This document shows, piece by piece, positions 27,954 through 36,118 of a DNA stretch of 64,000 nt. A model generated the notes under the pieces. It saw only the letters and a program-made list of their open reading frames with translations, did no database searches and was not told the origin of the DNA. Within the stretch, counting starts at the first letter, position 1; each line of letters opens with the position of its first letter. The DNA is from Chitinophaga pinensis (GTDB lineage Bacteria; Bacteroidota; Bacteroidia; Chitinophagales; CAMDFR01): contig CAMART010000011.1 in assembly GCA_945860705.1 (NCBI GenBank), positions 1 to 64,000 of the forward strand. The letters run 5' to 3'. The position numbers and the translations under genes are program-made.

Positions 27954-28397
27954 TTAGTTTTCCCAAGGTGCTTTACCTGAAACTGTAACACCCATACTAC
28001 GAGCAGTACCTGCTACCATTTTCATAGCAGACTCTTCTGTAAAACAGTTTAAGTCTGGCATTTTAATAGCTGCGATGTCTTTAATTTGATCCCAATTGAT
28101 AGAACCCATTTTAAGACGATTGCTTTGAGCAGAACCTTTAGCTATTTTGATAGATTCCATAATCAAATTTGCTGCAGGTGGAGTTTTGATCTCAAATGTG
28201 AAAGATTTGTCTTTGTAAACTGTAAGAATCACTGGACAAACTTTGCCCATTTTGTCTTGTGTTCTAGCATTGAACTGTTTACAAAATTCCATAATGTTCA
28301 CCCCTTTAGAACCTAGTGCTGGTCCGATCGGTGGTGCCGGGTTCGCTTGCCCTCCCTTTACTTGTAACTTTACAAAGGTTTCGATTTCTTTTGCCAT
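27954..28397 (-). CDS. rplK: 50S ribosomal protein L11
   Basis: A 147-residue L11. The Pro-rich N-terminal domain ([19 protein letters not shown]) and the rRNA-binding C-terminal domain ([26 protein letters not shown]) are both complete. It binds the GTPase-associated centre of 23S rRNA and is needed for RelA activation in organisms that use it. It follows nusG by 23 nt. Confidence 0.98.
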   Translation of the reverse strand: MAKEIETFVKLQVKGGQANPAPPIGPALGSKGVNIMEFCKQFNARTQDKMGKVCPVILTVYKDKSFTFEIKTPPAANLIMESIKIAKGSAQSNRLKMGSINWDQIKDIAAIKMPDLNCFTEESAMKMVAGTARSMGVTVSGKAPWEN

Positions 28398-28420
28398 GAT
28401 AAATATTTGTTATATAAAAT

Positions 28421-28993
28421 TTATGATACTTTTTCTACCTGAACGAAGTTTACCTCTACTGGTGTTCTTCTTCCAAATATTTTTACTATTACTTTTAATT
28501 TTTTCTTTTCTTCAAAAATTTCTTCAATGGTTCCTGAGAATTCATTGAATGGTCCATCTATTATTTTCACTGTTTCATTGATGATATATGGTTCTACGTT
28601 TACTTCTCCTGTTTCTGTTATTTCATCAAATTTTCCAAATAATTTTTGTACCTCACTATTTCTTAATGGCTCAGGTTTATTGTCTTTACCACCTAAGAAA
28701 TTCATAACATTTGGTAAGCTTCTCAGTTCTGCAACTATATCAGAGTTGAGTCCTGGGGGAGCAACTTCTATATATAAATATCCAGGAAAAAGTGTTTTTT
28801 CTTTTACTACTTTTTTACCTGCTTTAATTTGATATACTTTTTCAGTTGGGATAAGTACTTGAGTCACTACTTTGTCCATTCCTGAACGTTTCAACTCTAT
28901 ATCCATATGAGCCTTGATTTTATTCTCTTGGCCACTGAATACTTTTAGTACGTACCACTTACTTTCTTTCTTATTTTCCAATGTTATCATCAT
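28421..28993 (-). CDS. nusG: transcription termination/antitermination factor NusG
   Basis: A 190-residue NusG. The NGN domain (KWYVLKVFSGQENKIKAHM) near the N-terminus contacts the RNAP clamp. The C-terminal KOW domain (VKIIDGPFNEFSGTIEEIF) contacts S10, Rho or other partners. A short acidic linker joins the two. Two adjacent Met codons start the ORF; either could be used. It follows secE by 31 nt in the usual secE-nusG-rplK order. Confidence 0.97.
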   Translation of the reverse strand: MMITLENKKESKWYVLKVFSGQENKIKAHMDIELKRSGMDKVVTQVLIPTEKVYQIKAGKKVVKEKTLFPGYLYIEVAPPGLNSDIVAELRSLPNVMNFLGGKDNKPEPLRNSEVQKLFGKFDEITETGEVNVEPYIINETVKIIDGPFNEFSGTIEEIFEEKKKLKVIVKIFGRRTPVEVNFVQVEKVS

Positions 28994-29024
28994 ATAATTA
29001 GCTTTCTACTTTTTTGAATTTTTA

Positions 29025-29225
29025 TTATCCAAATATTTTTTTGTATAATAATTCTACAATAGTGTATCTAGCTGCTGTATCCATCAACCATACAATAATA
29101 GATATGATAAGCGTACCTATCAAAACTACTATAGTGCTAGATTGTAGCTCTTGCCATGTAGGCCAGCTTACTTTATTTACTAGCTCATTGTACGACTCTT
29201 GTATATATAGTTTTACACGATCCAT
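29025..29225 (-). CDS. secE: preprotein translocase subunit SecE
   Basis: A 66-residue SecE of the short single-span type. The conserved amphipathic segment ESYNELVNKVSWPTWQEL precedes one transmembrane helix (STIVVLIGTLIISIIVWLMD). It clamps SecY in the protein channel. It is flanked by tRNA(Trp) upstream and nusG downstream, which supports the call despite the small size. Confidence 0.95.
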   Translation of the reverse strand: MDRVKLYIQESYNELVNKVSWPTWQELQSSTIVVLIGTLIISIIVWLMDTAARYTIVELLYKKIFG

Positions 29226-29276
29226 TTTTATTTTATATTTAATACACTTTCGTGTGTTTTATTTTACTTTATCTAG

Positions 29277-29347
29277 CACGGGTACTAGGATTCGAACCCA
29301 GATCAAAGGTTTTGGAGACCCGTATGCTACCATTGCACCATACCCGT
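29277..29347 (-). tRNA. tRNA-Trp (CCA)
   Basis: Read on the minus strand from 29347, the 7-bp acceptor stem ACGGGTA pairs with TACCCGT. The D arm carries AATGGTAG, the T arm GGTTCGAATCC, and the anticodon loop CTCCAAA gives anticodon CCA. The 3' CCA is not encoded. It lies between tuf and secE, a position conserved in many bacteria. Confidence 0.95.
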
Positions 29348-29355
29348 ATTAAAGA

Positions 29356-29384
29356 AGTATAGTTAGGCTGTGCCTAACTATACT
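29356..29384 (-). promoter_or_regulatory. 13-bp hairpin between tuf and tRNA-Trp
   Basis: The perfect inverted repeat AGTATAGTTAGGC with GCCTAACTATACT has a 3-base loop, 12 nt after the tuf stop and 9 nt before tRNA-Trp. Only a short, interrupted T run follows (TTCTTTAATA), so it may be a weak terminator, or a stabiliser or processing site for the tuf mRNA 3' end. Confidence 0.65.
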
Positions 29385-29395
29385 CTTATTTAATA

Positions 29396-30583
29396 CTATT
29401 TAATGATTTCTGTAACTTGACCAGCACCTACTGTTCTACCACCCTCACGGATAGCGAAACGTAAACCTTTCTCTAACGCTACTGGGTAGATAAGTTTTAC
29501 TGAAAGTGTGATATTGTCACCTGGCATAACCATTTCAGTGTTTTCTGGAAGTGTAATTTCACCAGTAACATCTGTAGTTCTTAAATAGAACTGTGGTCTA
29601 TACTTATTGAAGAATGGAGTATGACGTCCACCTTCTTCTTTGCTCAATACGTAAACCTCACATTTGAATTCTGTATGTGGGTTACCAGTACCTGGTTTGC
29701 AGATAACTTGACCTCTTTTGATGTCAGTTTTCTCAACACCTCTTAAAAGGATACCAACGTTTTCACCAGCTTCACCAGTATCAAGGATTTTTCTAAACAT
29801 CTCTACCCCTGTACAAGTTGATTTCATTGGAGCTTCGTTAGAAAGACCTACGATTTCTACTGCATCACCTGTATTGATAACACCTCTCTCGATTCTACCT
29901 GTAGCTACAGTACCTCTACCTGTGATAGAGAATACATCTTCTACTGGCATCAAGAATGGAAGATCAACTGGTCTTGGTGGAACTGGAATCCAGCTATCCA
30001 CTGCGTCCATCAATTTCTCGATAGCAGCAACACCGTTTGGCTCACCATTCAAAGCTGCTAAAGCAGAACCTTGAATAACTGGAGAACTTTCTTCAAATCC
30101 GTAGAATTTCAAAAGATCTCTGATTTCCATTTCACCTAATTCTAAGAATTCAGGATCGTCAACTAAGTCAACTTTATTCATGAAAACTACGATTTTAGGC
30201 ACCCCTACTTGACGAGCTAAAAGTATATGCTCTCTAGTTTGTGGCATAGGACCATCAGTAGCAGCTACTACTAGGATAGCTCCATCCATTTGAGCTGCAC
30301 CTGTTACCATGTTTTTAATATAATCCGCGTGACCTGGACAATCTACGTGAGCGTAGTGTCTAGACGTTGTTTGATATTCTACGTGAGCTGTATTAATAGT
30401 AATACCTCTTTCTTTTTCTTCTGGAGCTGCATCGATAGAATCATAATCTTTTTTCTCTGCAAGACCTTTTCCTGCTAGTACGTTTGTGATTGCGGCAGTT
30501 AAAGTAGTTTTACCGTGATCTACGTGACCAATTGTACCAATGTTTACATGGGGCTTGGTTCTTTCAAATTTCTCTTTAGCCAT
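29396..30583 (-). CDS. tuf: elongation factor Tu
   Basis: A 395-residue EF-Tu, the GTPase that delivers aminoacyl-tRNA to the ribosome. The G1 motif [10 protein letters not shown] lies at residue 19. Switch II is [14 protein letters not shown]4 is FMNKVDLVD and the 3' domains contain the tRNA-contact stretch [18 protein letters not shown]. It is the only tuf gene in the window. No TAnnTTTG promoter lies in its leader, so it is probably co-transcribed with the four tRNAs upstream. Confidence 0.99.
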   Translation of the reverse strand: MAKEKFERTKPHVNIGTIGHVDHGKTTLTAAITNVLAGKGLAEKKDYDSIDAAPEEKERGITINTAHVEYQTTSRHYAHVDCPGHADYIKNMVTGAAQMDGAILVVAATDGPMPQTREHILLARQVGVPKIVVFMNKVDLVDDPEFLELGEMEIRDLLKFYGFEESSPVIQGSALAALNGEPNGVAAIEKLMDAVDSWIPVPPRPVDLPFLMPVEDVFSITGRGTVATGRIERGVINTGDAVEIVGLSNEAPMKSTCTGVEMFRKILDTGEAGENVGILLRGVEKTDIKRGQVICKPGTGNPHTEFKCEVYVLSKEEGGRHTPFFNKYRPQFYLRTTDVTGEITLPENTEMVMPGDNITLSVKLIYPVALEKGLRFAIREGGRTVGAGQVTEIIK

Positions 30584-30743
30584 TTTGTTTTTTTGTTTTT
30601 GTTATTGAATTAATAATAATAGATTGAGTAACATTTTTATTAAAAGTAGTGCTTTCGCTATATATAAAAATAGAGCATATATGCACTATCGATTAATTGT
30701 TTTTTTTGTAAAGTGTCTACTATAGTTTGGTTATAAAAACATG

Positions 30744-30815
<72 letters not shown>

Positions 30816-30880
30816 TAGTAAATTAGTACAAAAAAATGGAAGCTTATTTTATACTAATTTTTCTTTACAGATATAAATGG

Positions 30881-30953
30881 AGCGGGAGACGAGGCTCGAA
30901 CCCGCGACCTACAGCTTGGAAGGCTGTCGCTCTACCAACTGAGCTACTCCCGC
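30881..30953 (-). tRNA. tRNA-Gly (TCC)
   Basis: From 30953 on the minus strand, acceptor GCGGGAG pairs with CTCCCGC. The anticodon stem ACAGC/GCTGT closes the loop CTTCCAA, which gives anticodon TCC. The T arm has GGGTTCGAGCC. The CCA end is not encoded. Confidence 0.96.
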
Positions 30954-31061
30954 ATTTATATTTTTGTGATCAAAGAACGCTTATATATGACAAAAATAGA
31001 CCCCCTATTGGCGTCTTTTTTTAAAATATAAAAATATAATATCCGTTTTTTAGTGCTTTGA

Positions 31062-31147
31062 TGGTGGGGAGAGCAGGATTCGAACCTACGAAGTCGAAAG
31101 ACAACAGATTTACAGTCTGCCCCATTTGGCCGCTCTGGAATCTCCCC
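31062..31147 (-). tRNA. tRNA-Tyr (GTA)
   Basis: From 31147 on the minus strand, acceptor GGGGAGA pairs with TCTCCCC. The anticodon loop CTGTAAA within CAGA/TCTG gives GTA. A long variable arm, as expected for a class II tRNA(Tyr), lies before the T arm GGTTCGAATCC. Unlike its neighbours, this tRNA has the 3' CCA encoded (31064-31062). Confidence 0.95.
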
Positions 31148-31179
31148 CAAGATTTTTCTTGTGATGTTTTATAAAAAAG

Positions 31180-31253
31180 AGCCAGCGGAGGGATTCGAAC
31201 CCCCGACCCACTGATTACAAATCAGTAGCTCTGGCCAACTGAGCTACGCCGGC
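31180..31253 (-). tRNA. tRNA-Thr (TGT)
   Basis: From 31253 on the minus strand, acceptor GCCGGCG pairs with CGCTGGC (one G-U). Anticodon stem ACTGA/TCAGT closes loop TTTGTAA, giving anticodon TGT. The T arm reads GGGTTCGAATCCC. It is the first gene of the tRNA-tuf transcript, about 85 nt after the promoter. Confidence 0.95.
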
Positions 31254-31335
31254 TTATAATATTCACACAAAAAAAATACCTCAAAAAACTATTGATATCG
31301 TGATTTATTGCTAAACCTTTTTATCAAACGGGACG

Positions 31336-31368
31336 CAAATGTACGAAATATTTTTGCAAACAAGCAAA
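31336..31368 (-). promoter_or_regulatory. promoter of the tRNA-tuf-secE-rpl-rpoBC transcript
   Basis: On the minus strand a TTTG (31368-31365) is followed after 21 nt by TACATTTG (31343-31336), an excellent fit to the Bacteroidota consensus TTTG-N19-21-TAnnTTTG. It precedes tRNA-Thr(TGT), and no other clear promoter was found before tuf. The element is immediately followed by the G+C-rich GCGTCCCGTTTG, where a discriminator would lie, as in growth-rate-controlled promoters. Confidence 0.75.
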
Positions 31369-31419
31369 TACTATGCTAATTTTTTTTAAAATATTTTATA
31401 GAGATGTATAAAAGTCTTG

Positions 31420-31806
31420 CTAATTCAATGATGTAAGGTCATCTAAAGAATTAATATCTTCTAAATCTAACTCGTCTACAGCTAACTGATCTATTGTATT
31501 AGCAGCTTTCGACACTGTGAGTTTATCTTTTCTTTTGCTTAGTTGTCTTTTTATTGACTCCAAAACCAAATCTGTGCTTTCTTCAAATGCTTTTGTAGTC
31601 TCTGTAGCAAATAATGTAGCACCTGGTATATTTAATTTTATTTCTACTACTTTATCTTTTACATGATCGTGGCTATCTAGTTTTAAATAGACATCTGCAC
31701 TAGTTATTTTATCATGTATTACGTCAAGTTTATTTAATTTTTTTTGAATGAATTCTTCTAATTTTACATCTGTTGTAAACCCTACTGAATGAAATTTTAC
31801 GTTCAT
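31420..31806 (-). CDS. hpf: ribosome hibernation-promoting factor, HPF/YfiA family
   Basis: A 128-residue protein with the beta-alpha-beta-beta-beta-alpha fold of HPF: MNVKFHSVGFTTDVKLEEFIQKKLNKL, then ITSADVYLKLD, VEIKLNIPGATLFATET and TDLVLESIKRQLSKRKDKL. It sits in the mRNA/tRNA channel of idle ribosomes. There is no long C-terminal dimerisation domain, so it is the short form; the tail of about 25 acidic residues is family-variable. It follows the tyrosine recombinase gene by 26 nt, an order common in Bacteroidota. Confidence 0.92.
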   Translation of the reverse strand: MNVKFHSVGFTTDVKLEEFIQKKLNKLDVIHDKITSADVYLKLDSHDHVKDKVVEIKLNIPGATLFATETTKAFEESTDLVLESIKRQLSKRKDKLTVSKAANTIDQLAVDELDLEDINSLDDLTSLN

Positions 31807-31832
31807 AGTTTTCGATTTTAATAGTTAATAAA

Positions 31833-32726
31833 TTATGATTTGGGATGTGCTTGTTTATGCACGTTTTTTAGTTTTTGAATAGTATTATGCGTATATACTT
31901 GAGTAGCTGCGAGGCTACTATGTCCTAATAATTCTTTTACTGCATTTAGCTCTGCTCCTTCGTTTACCATATGTGTTGCAAATGTGTGTCTCAATATATG
32001 GGGACTTTTTTTCTGTAATGTTGTAACTAAAGATAAGTATGAATTTATCTTTCTGTATATTAATTTATGATAAATTTTTTGACCTTTGGATGTTAGGAAT
32101 AAAAGTTCTTGATTTTCATTGAATTGCGAGTTTTTTATATTTATATAATTATTTATTTTAGTCAAAATTTGAGGGGGAAGTGGTATCAATCTTTCTTTAT
32201 TTCCTTTCCCTATTACTTTTACCAATCCATTTATAGTATCAATGCTAGTGGTTTTAAGCGCACAAAGCTCAGATAAACGCATACCAGTAGCATAAAACAA
32301 TTCAACAATTATTTTGTCTCTCCATCCTTCATAATCATCAGTAAAATCAATATCTTCAAGCAATCTGTCAATATCTTTTGTATCTACAAATTGAGGTAAT
32401 CTACTAGCTACTTTTAATCCACTTATTTTAGTCAGTGGGTTACTCTCTAATAGATTTTTTGACAATAAAAATTTATAAAAGCTTCTTAGTGAAGATATCT
32501 TTCTATTGATGGATTTTGGCACTATTCCATCATTCATAAGCGTGACTACCCAAGAGCGAATTTGTTTATGATTTGCTGTAAGTATTTCTTCTGACTCGTA
32601 TGTTTTTTTGTAAAATTCTACAAACTCTAAAATGTCTGTATTATAGGCGGTACTAGTATGTGCAGAATATCTGCGCTCATACTTTAGGTAGTTTTGAAAA
32701 CTATTGATATGGTCTTGTATATACAT
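31833..32726 (-). CDS. tyrosine recombinase, XerC/XerD type
   Basis: A 297-residue integrase-family recombinase. The N-terminal SAM-like core-binding domain (HINSFQNYLKYERRYSAHT) precedes the catalytic domain, whose residues are all visible: Arg in TGMRLSELC, Lys in GKGNKERLIPLP, His-Arg in HILRHTFATHM, His in LGHSSLAAT and the nucleophilic Tyr in TQVYTH. It probably resolves chromosome dimers at dif with FtsK. The ORF opens at 32741, but that start lies inside the rpsU terminator. The Met at 32726 (MYIQDH) is preferred. Confidence 0.93.
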   Translation of the reverse strand: MYIQDHINSFQNYLKYERRYSAHTSTAYNTDILEFVEFYKKTYESEEILTANHKQIRSWVVTLMNDGIVPKSINRKISSLRSFYKFLLSKNLLESNPLTKISGLKVASRLPQFVDTKDIDRLLEDIDFTDDYEGWRDKIIVELFYATGMRLSELCALKTTSIDTINGLVKVIGKGNKERLIPLPPQILTKINNYINIKNSQFNENQELLFLTSKGQKIYHKLIYRKINSYLSLVTTLQKKSPHILRHTFATHMVNEGAELNAVKELLGHSSLAATQVYTHNTIQKLKNVHKQAHPKS

Positions 32727-32764
32727 AAAAACGGATAGCAATGTACTACATTACTATCCGTTTT
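32727..32764 (-). terminator. intrinsic terminator of rpsU, directly abutting the xerC-type start
   Basis: The inverted repeat AAAACGGATAG with CTATCCGTTTT (plus a further AATGT/ACATT inside) is followed on the minus strand by TTTTT and then immediately by the recombinase ATG. It lies 23 nt after the rpsU stop. Expression of the recombinase and hpf must therefore rely on readthrough or on an unseen promoter. Confidence 0.85.
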
Positions 32765-32787
32765 CCAAATTTATTTTTAAAAAAATA

Positions 32788-32982
32788 CTAAGCTTCAGTA
32801 TTTCCGAACATCACCTCTTTATAGGCTGCTTTCAAAACCTCACCTCTTCTTACTACAGATTTTTTCGTAAAATTCTTTTTACCTCTTAAGATTCTTAAAA
32901 TCTGAGCTTTTTCGTATTTTTTCTTATATTTTTTTAAAGCTTTGTCTATTGAATCACTTTCTCTTGCGTCTACTATTAACAT
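32788..32982 (-). CDS. rpsU: 30S ribosomal protein S21
   Basis: A 64-residue S21: MLIVDARESDSIDKALKKYKKKYEKA, then KNFTKKSVVRRGEVLKAAYK, with the usual high Lys/Arg content. It binds near the anti-Shine-Dalgarno region of 16S rRNA. In Bacteroidota S21, with S6 and S18, is thought to help sequester that region, which fits the weak ribosome binding sites seen throughout the window. It has its own promoter and terminator. Confidence 0.96.
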   Translation of the reverse strand: MLIVDARESDSIDKALKKYKKKYEKAQILRILRGKKNFTKKSVVRRGEVLKAAYKEVMFGNTEA

Positions 32983-33005
32983 TTGTCTTATAATTTTTGA
33001 GGGTG

Positions 33006-33037
33006 CGAATTTAGTAACTTTTTACTAGAATGCAAAA
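33006..33037 (-). promoter_or_regulatory. promoter of rpsU
   Basis: The minus strand shows TTTTG (33037-33033), a 19-nt spacer and TAAATTCG (33013-33006), one mismatch to TAnnTTTG. It ends 23 nt before the rpsU ATG. Confidence 0.65.
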
Positions 33038-33089
33038 TAAATTTCGATTTAATCATTTTAAGAACTAATAATTCGATATTTGCAAAGTA

Positions 33090-34859
33090 ATGATATGGAC
33101 TAAAACATTGAATATTATAGAGAAATCTATTGGATGGCTATTATTGCTTGCCGGAACTATATTGTTGTTTTTAGTTTGTTGGGGATTTAATAAAGGATTT
33201 GATTTCAGTGATGAGGGATTTATGATGATGGGGTATACGCTTCCACATGATATCCAATGTGGTGGTGCTTATCAAGTTTTATTCAATAAAATTTTTTGTT
33301 TTTTTAATCCTGGAATTATTTTTTATAGATATATACGATTGATTCTTGGAATAATAGCCAGCGTTTTTTTATATAATAGCATCATCAAATATTTTGAGCA
33401 CAATCAGATTTTAATAACAAAAAAAAATAAAATCATTTTAGTAGGAATGATGCTTATTGGTTTGATGAGTAGCTATTCTATTTTCACGAGTATACTTTCC
33501 TACAACAGCATCACGTTTATATTAGGTATTTTATTTTGCATGAGTATGATAGAAATACTTTTTTGTACTGATATAAAAAACACACTAAAATGGATAGTAC
33601 TAATTTCTATCATTATATCTATACAATTAATCAGCAGATTTCCTACAGCTATAGTAATGATGGGCATTGTACCTTGCTTTATTTTAGTAAGCAAGCTTAA
33701 TTTCAAACAAAAAATTTCATCAACTATTTTATTAGTTATATTATCAATTCTTGGTATTTTTTTAATGATACAATTTAGCTATGGGAGTATGGAAGAATAT
33801 TTAACAGATTATAAAATCTCCATAAAAATGATGGAGCATCACAATAGTGATAGTATCATACAACTTTATAAAGATAGTTTTAGGTATGCCTATGAACAAG
33901 CTGTGAAAAATAACAGCACAATTTTCTATCTATTAATAATAAGTGCTATCATCTCTCGATTTTTTGAGCAAAAACGAATGATTCAATTGTTATTTTTTAT
34001 TGTTCAGGTGATATGCATTGGCTATTATATAGACGTAATCATCAGTGATGAACTGTATGAAAGTGGTATGCTTTTTTTGTATCGCGCCTTGGATCCGTAT
34101 ATTTTTTTAGGTTTAAGTTTTTTACTAATAAATATTTTGTCTACGAATTTCTCTTTAAAAAATATTCTACATAACACAAGTATTATTTTACTTTTAGTTC
34201 TTTATCCTTTTATCTGTGGAGTAGGCACGAACAATGAGCTCACCTTACAATCCTTACAATTTTTATTGTTTTGGATGGTATTATTTTTCTTCTATTATCA
34301 ACTCAATTATGAGAAAAAAATAGTTAGAAGTATTAATCTAGTATATATTTTAGTATTTGCTACACTGGCTATCTCTCAAACTATTTCTGGATATATTTTC
34401 CATCCATATAGGCTCACAAGCTCTTTAGATAAGTTGAATATAAAATTTAAAAATGAAAAACTTCATCAAATATATACTGATAAAAACATGTATGAAACCA
34501 TGGAGCATTTTGAAAAAATAATTCCTAAGTCTAATAAAGAGCTACAAATAATTGATTTTTGTAAAGTGCCAGGAATCATCTATGCACTAAATGGATATAC
34601 TCCAAGAAATGCATGGATAAGCAGAAGCTCAGTAGCTACCAATATATATAATTTTAAAACCTGCAAAACAGCGTATGTAGCAGATTATATTTTTGTACCA
34701 AATACACTAGATAAAGAAACTGAGATAAATGAATTTTTTAAAGGGGTTGATATAAATTTAGAAAATGATTATACGTTTATAGATTCTGTGACACATCCTT
34801 TATACAACTATAATCCATTAACCATTAGAGAAAAAATATGGGTCTATGGAAAAAAATAA
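33090..34859 (+). CDS. polytopic membrane protein, possible GT-C type glycosyltransferase
   Basis: A 589-residue protein with about 11-12 hydrophobic segments in residues 10-435 and a soluble tail of about 150 residues. The first outer loop carries FDFSDEGFMMMG, an Asp-Glu motif in the place where GT-C transferases (ArnT, PMT, GT39 relatives) have catalytic acidic residues. No clear Pfam-type signature is recognised, so the call is by topology and that loop. If correct, it would transfer a sugar from a lipid-phosphate donor on the outer face of the membrane. It overlaps the next gene by 14 nt, which suggests translational coupling in a three-gene operon. Confidence 0.55.
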   Translation: MIWTKTLNIIEKSIGWLLLLAGTILLFLVCWGFNKGFDFSDEGFMMMGYTLPHDIQCGGAYQVLFNKIFCFFNPGIIFYRYIRLILGIIASVFLYNSIIKYFEHNQILITKKNKIILVGMMLIGLMSSYSIFTSILSYNSITFILGILFCMSMIEILFCTDIKNTLKWIVLISIIISIQLISRFPTAIVMMGIVPCFILVSKLNFKQKISSTILLVILSILGIFLMIQFSYGSMEEYLTDYKISIKMMEHHNSDSIIQLYKDSFRYAYEQAVKNNSTIFYLLIISAIISRFFEQKRMIQLLFFIVQVICIGYYIDVIISDELYESGMLFLYRALDPYIFLGLSFLLINILSTNFSLKNILHNTSIILLLVLYPFICGVGTNNELTLQSLQFLLFWMVLFFFYYQLNYEKKIVRSINLVYILVFATLAISQTISGYIFHPYRLTSSLDKLNIKFKNEKLHQIYTDKNMYETMEHFEKIIPKSNKELQIIDFCKVPGIIYALNGYTPRNAWISRSSVATNIYNFKTCKTAYVADYIFVPNTLDKETEINEFFKGVDINLENDYTFIDSVTHPLYNYNPLTIREKIWVYGKK

Positions 34860-35337
34860 ACTATTTATTTTCATAAGTGTCATACTCATTTTGATACAAG
34901 TTTTCTTTACCTATAAAGGAATTGAAAATGCTCCTTTTTTTCATTATGGAATGTTTTCGGAGCCAGCTAAAAAACAAGTAAAAATATACTATGTAAAAAT
35001 AGATAATCAAGAACTACCCTTAAGTAAAAATCATGGATATAATAAAGAAGTTTTATTATACAATCTAGAAAATTACGAATTGACAATAGCAGGTGATACT
35101 CAAGTAAATCAAGTGATTCATCAGAGATTGGATAGATTTAATGACGCACAAAAAACAGATTATTTTATCACCAACTTAAGTAATCATTTAGATAAAGAAG
35201 TTTATCAAAAATGGATTTGCAATTATGTACAGCAAGAATTTTCTTCATCAAAAAAAATAGAATTAGGGTATTATATTCTTGATGAAAACACAACTATTTT
35301 ATCTTCTAAAATCTTAATGAGTGATGAAAGAAATTAG
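34846..35337 (+). CDS. single-span membrane protein with extracytoplasmic domain, unknown function
   Basis: A 163-residue protein with one N-terminal hydrophobic segment (LFIFISVILILIQVFFTY), then about 135 polar residues that should face the periplasm. Near the membrane is a short aromatic stretch (PFFHYGMFSEP). I recognise no family. The start overlaps the end of the GT-C-like gene by 14 nt, and its stop overlaps the start of the next membrane gene by about 14 nt. The three products are therefore probably made together and may form one complex. Confidence 0.6.
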   Translation: MEKNKLFIFISVILILIQVFFTYKGIENAPFFHYGMFSEPAKKQVKIYYVKIDNQELPLSKNHGYNKEVLLYNLENYELTIAGDTQVNQVIHQRLDRFNDAQKTDYFITNLSNHLDKEVYQKWICNYVQQEFSSSKKIELGYYILDENTTILSSKILMSDERN

Positions 35338-36118
35338 TATAGATAAATATGCACGATACTATTATTTGATGGTTTTTGTATTCATCATTAAGCAATTTTT
35401 TGATGGTTTATTTTTACATCAATTTAATAATCCAGTTCTTATTTATCCTCATATAGATAATTCATACTGGGTATTTCACCTACTACAAATTCCTCAATTC
35501 ATAGTATCAAATACATACATTACTATTGCATTTGATCTTATATTAATATCTACAAGTTTTGCATTGATATTTCTCTTTAAAAACAGACTCTTAACAAGAC
35601 TTTTTGCTATTTGGTTTTTTATATATTTTATATGTGTGAATAGTTTTTCGGGACATCACTCTCATATGCTTGTAGGAATATTATTGAGCAATTTAATATT
35701 TTGTTTTAATGATAGTAATCTGCAAGTGAAATTAATAAAATGGATGCGTTACTATTTGTTATTTATAATGAGTAGTGCTGCAATATGGAAAATATGGAGA
35801 GGAAGTGTGTTTGATATCAATCATTTTAGCAATCTACTGTACAACCAACATATCTACGAAATCTATGAAAATAAGAATGGGATATTGATGCAACTCATTC
35901 AATATTTAATCACACATAAAAACTTTGCTCATATCCTATATATATTAGCTACAGGACTGGAACTAATTTTTATTATTGGTTTTTTCACTAGAAAATTTGA
36001 CAAAATACTTATTGCTCTATTCATAGTATTTTTTGTAATGAACTATTTTTTGATGGGACTCAATTTTGTAGAGCTATCTATACTATTGCTGAGTTTTTGG
36101 AGAATGAAGAGGGATTAG
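35324..36118 (+). CDS. polytopic membrane protein, HTTM/DoxX-like in layout
   Basis: About six hydrophobic segments fill the 264 residues. Two motifs stand out: NSFSGHHSHMLVGIL near residue 105 and SSAAIWKIWRGS near 148. Their placement recalls the HTTM domain (vitamin-K carboxylase-related) and DoxX-like proteins, but I would not assign either without a profile search. The ORF track begins at a GTG at 35321; the ATG at 35324 is preferred. The stop TAG at 36116-36118 overlaps the convergent GT4 stop by two bases. It is third in the overlapping operon. Confidence 0.6.
   Translation: MKEISIDKYARYYYLMVFVFIIKQFFDGLFLHQFNNPVLIYPHIDNSYWVFHLLQIPQFIVSNTYITIAFDLILISTSFALIFLFKNRLLTRLFAIWFFIYFICVNSFSGHHSHMLVGILLSNLIFCFNDSNLQVKLIKWMRYYLLFIMSSAAIWKIWRGSVFDINHFSNLLYNQHIYEIYENKNGILMQLIQYLITHKNFAHILYILATGLELIFIIGFFTRKFDKILIALFIVFFVMNYFLMGLNFVELSILLLSFWRMKRD

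Noticed and set aside
30836-31150. Two short ORFs (30836-31024 and 30956-31150) in the tRNA cluster
   Set aside because: They are translations across tRNA-Gly and tRNA-Tyr and have no protein signature.
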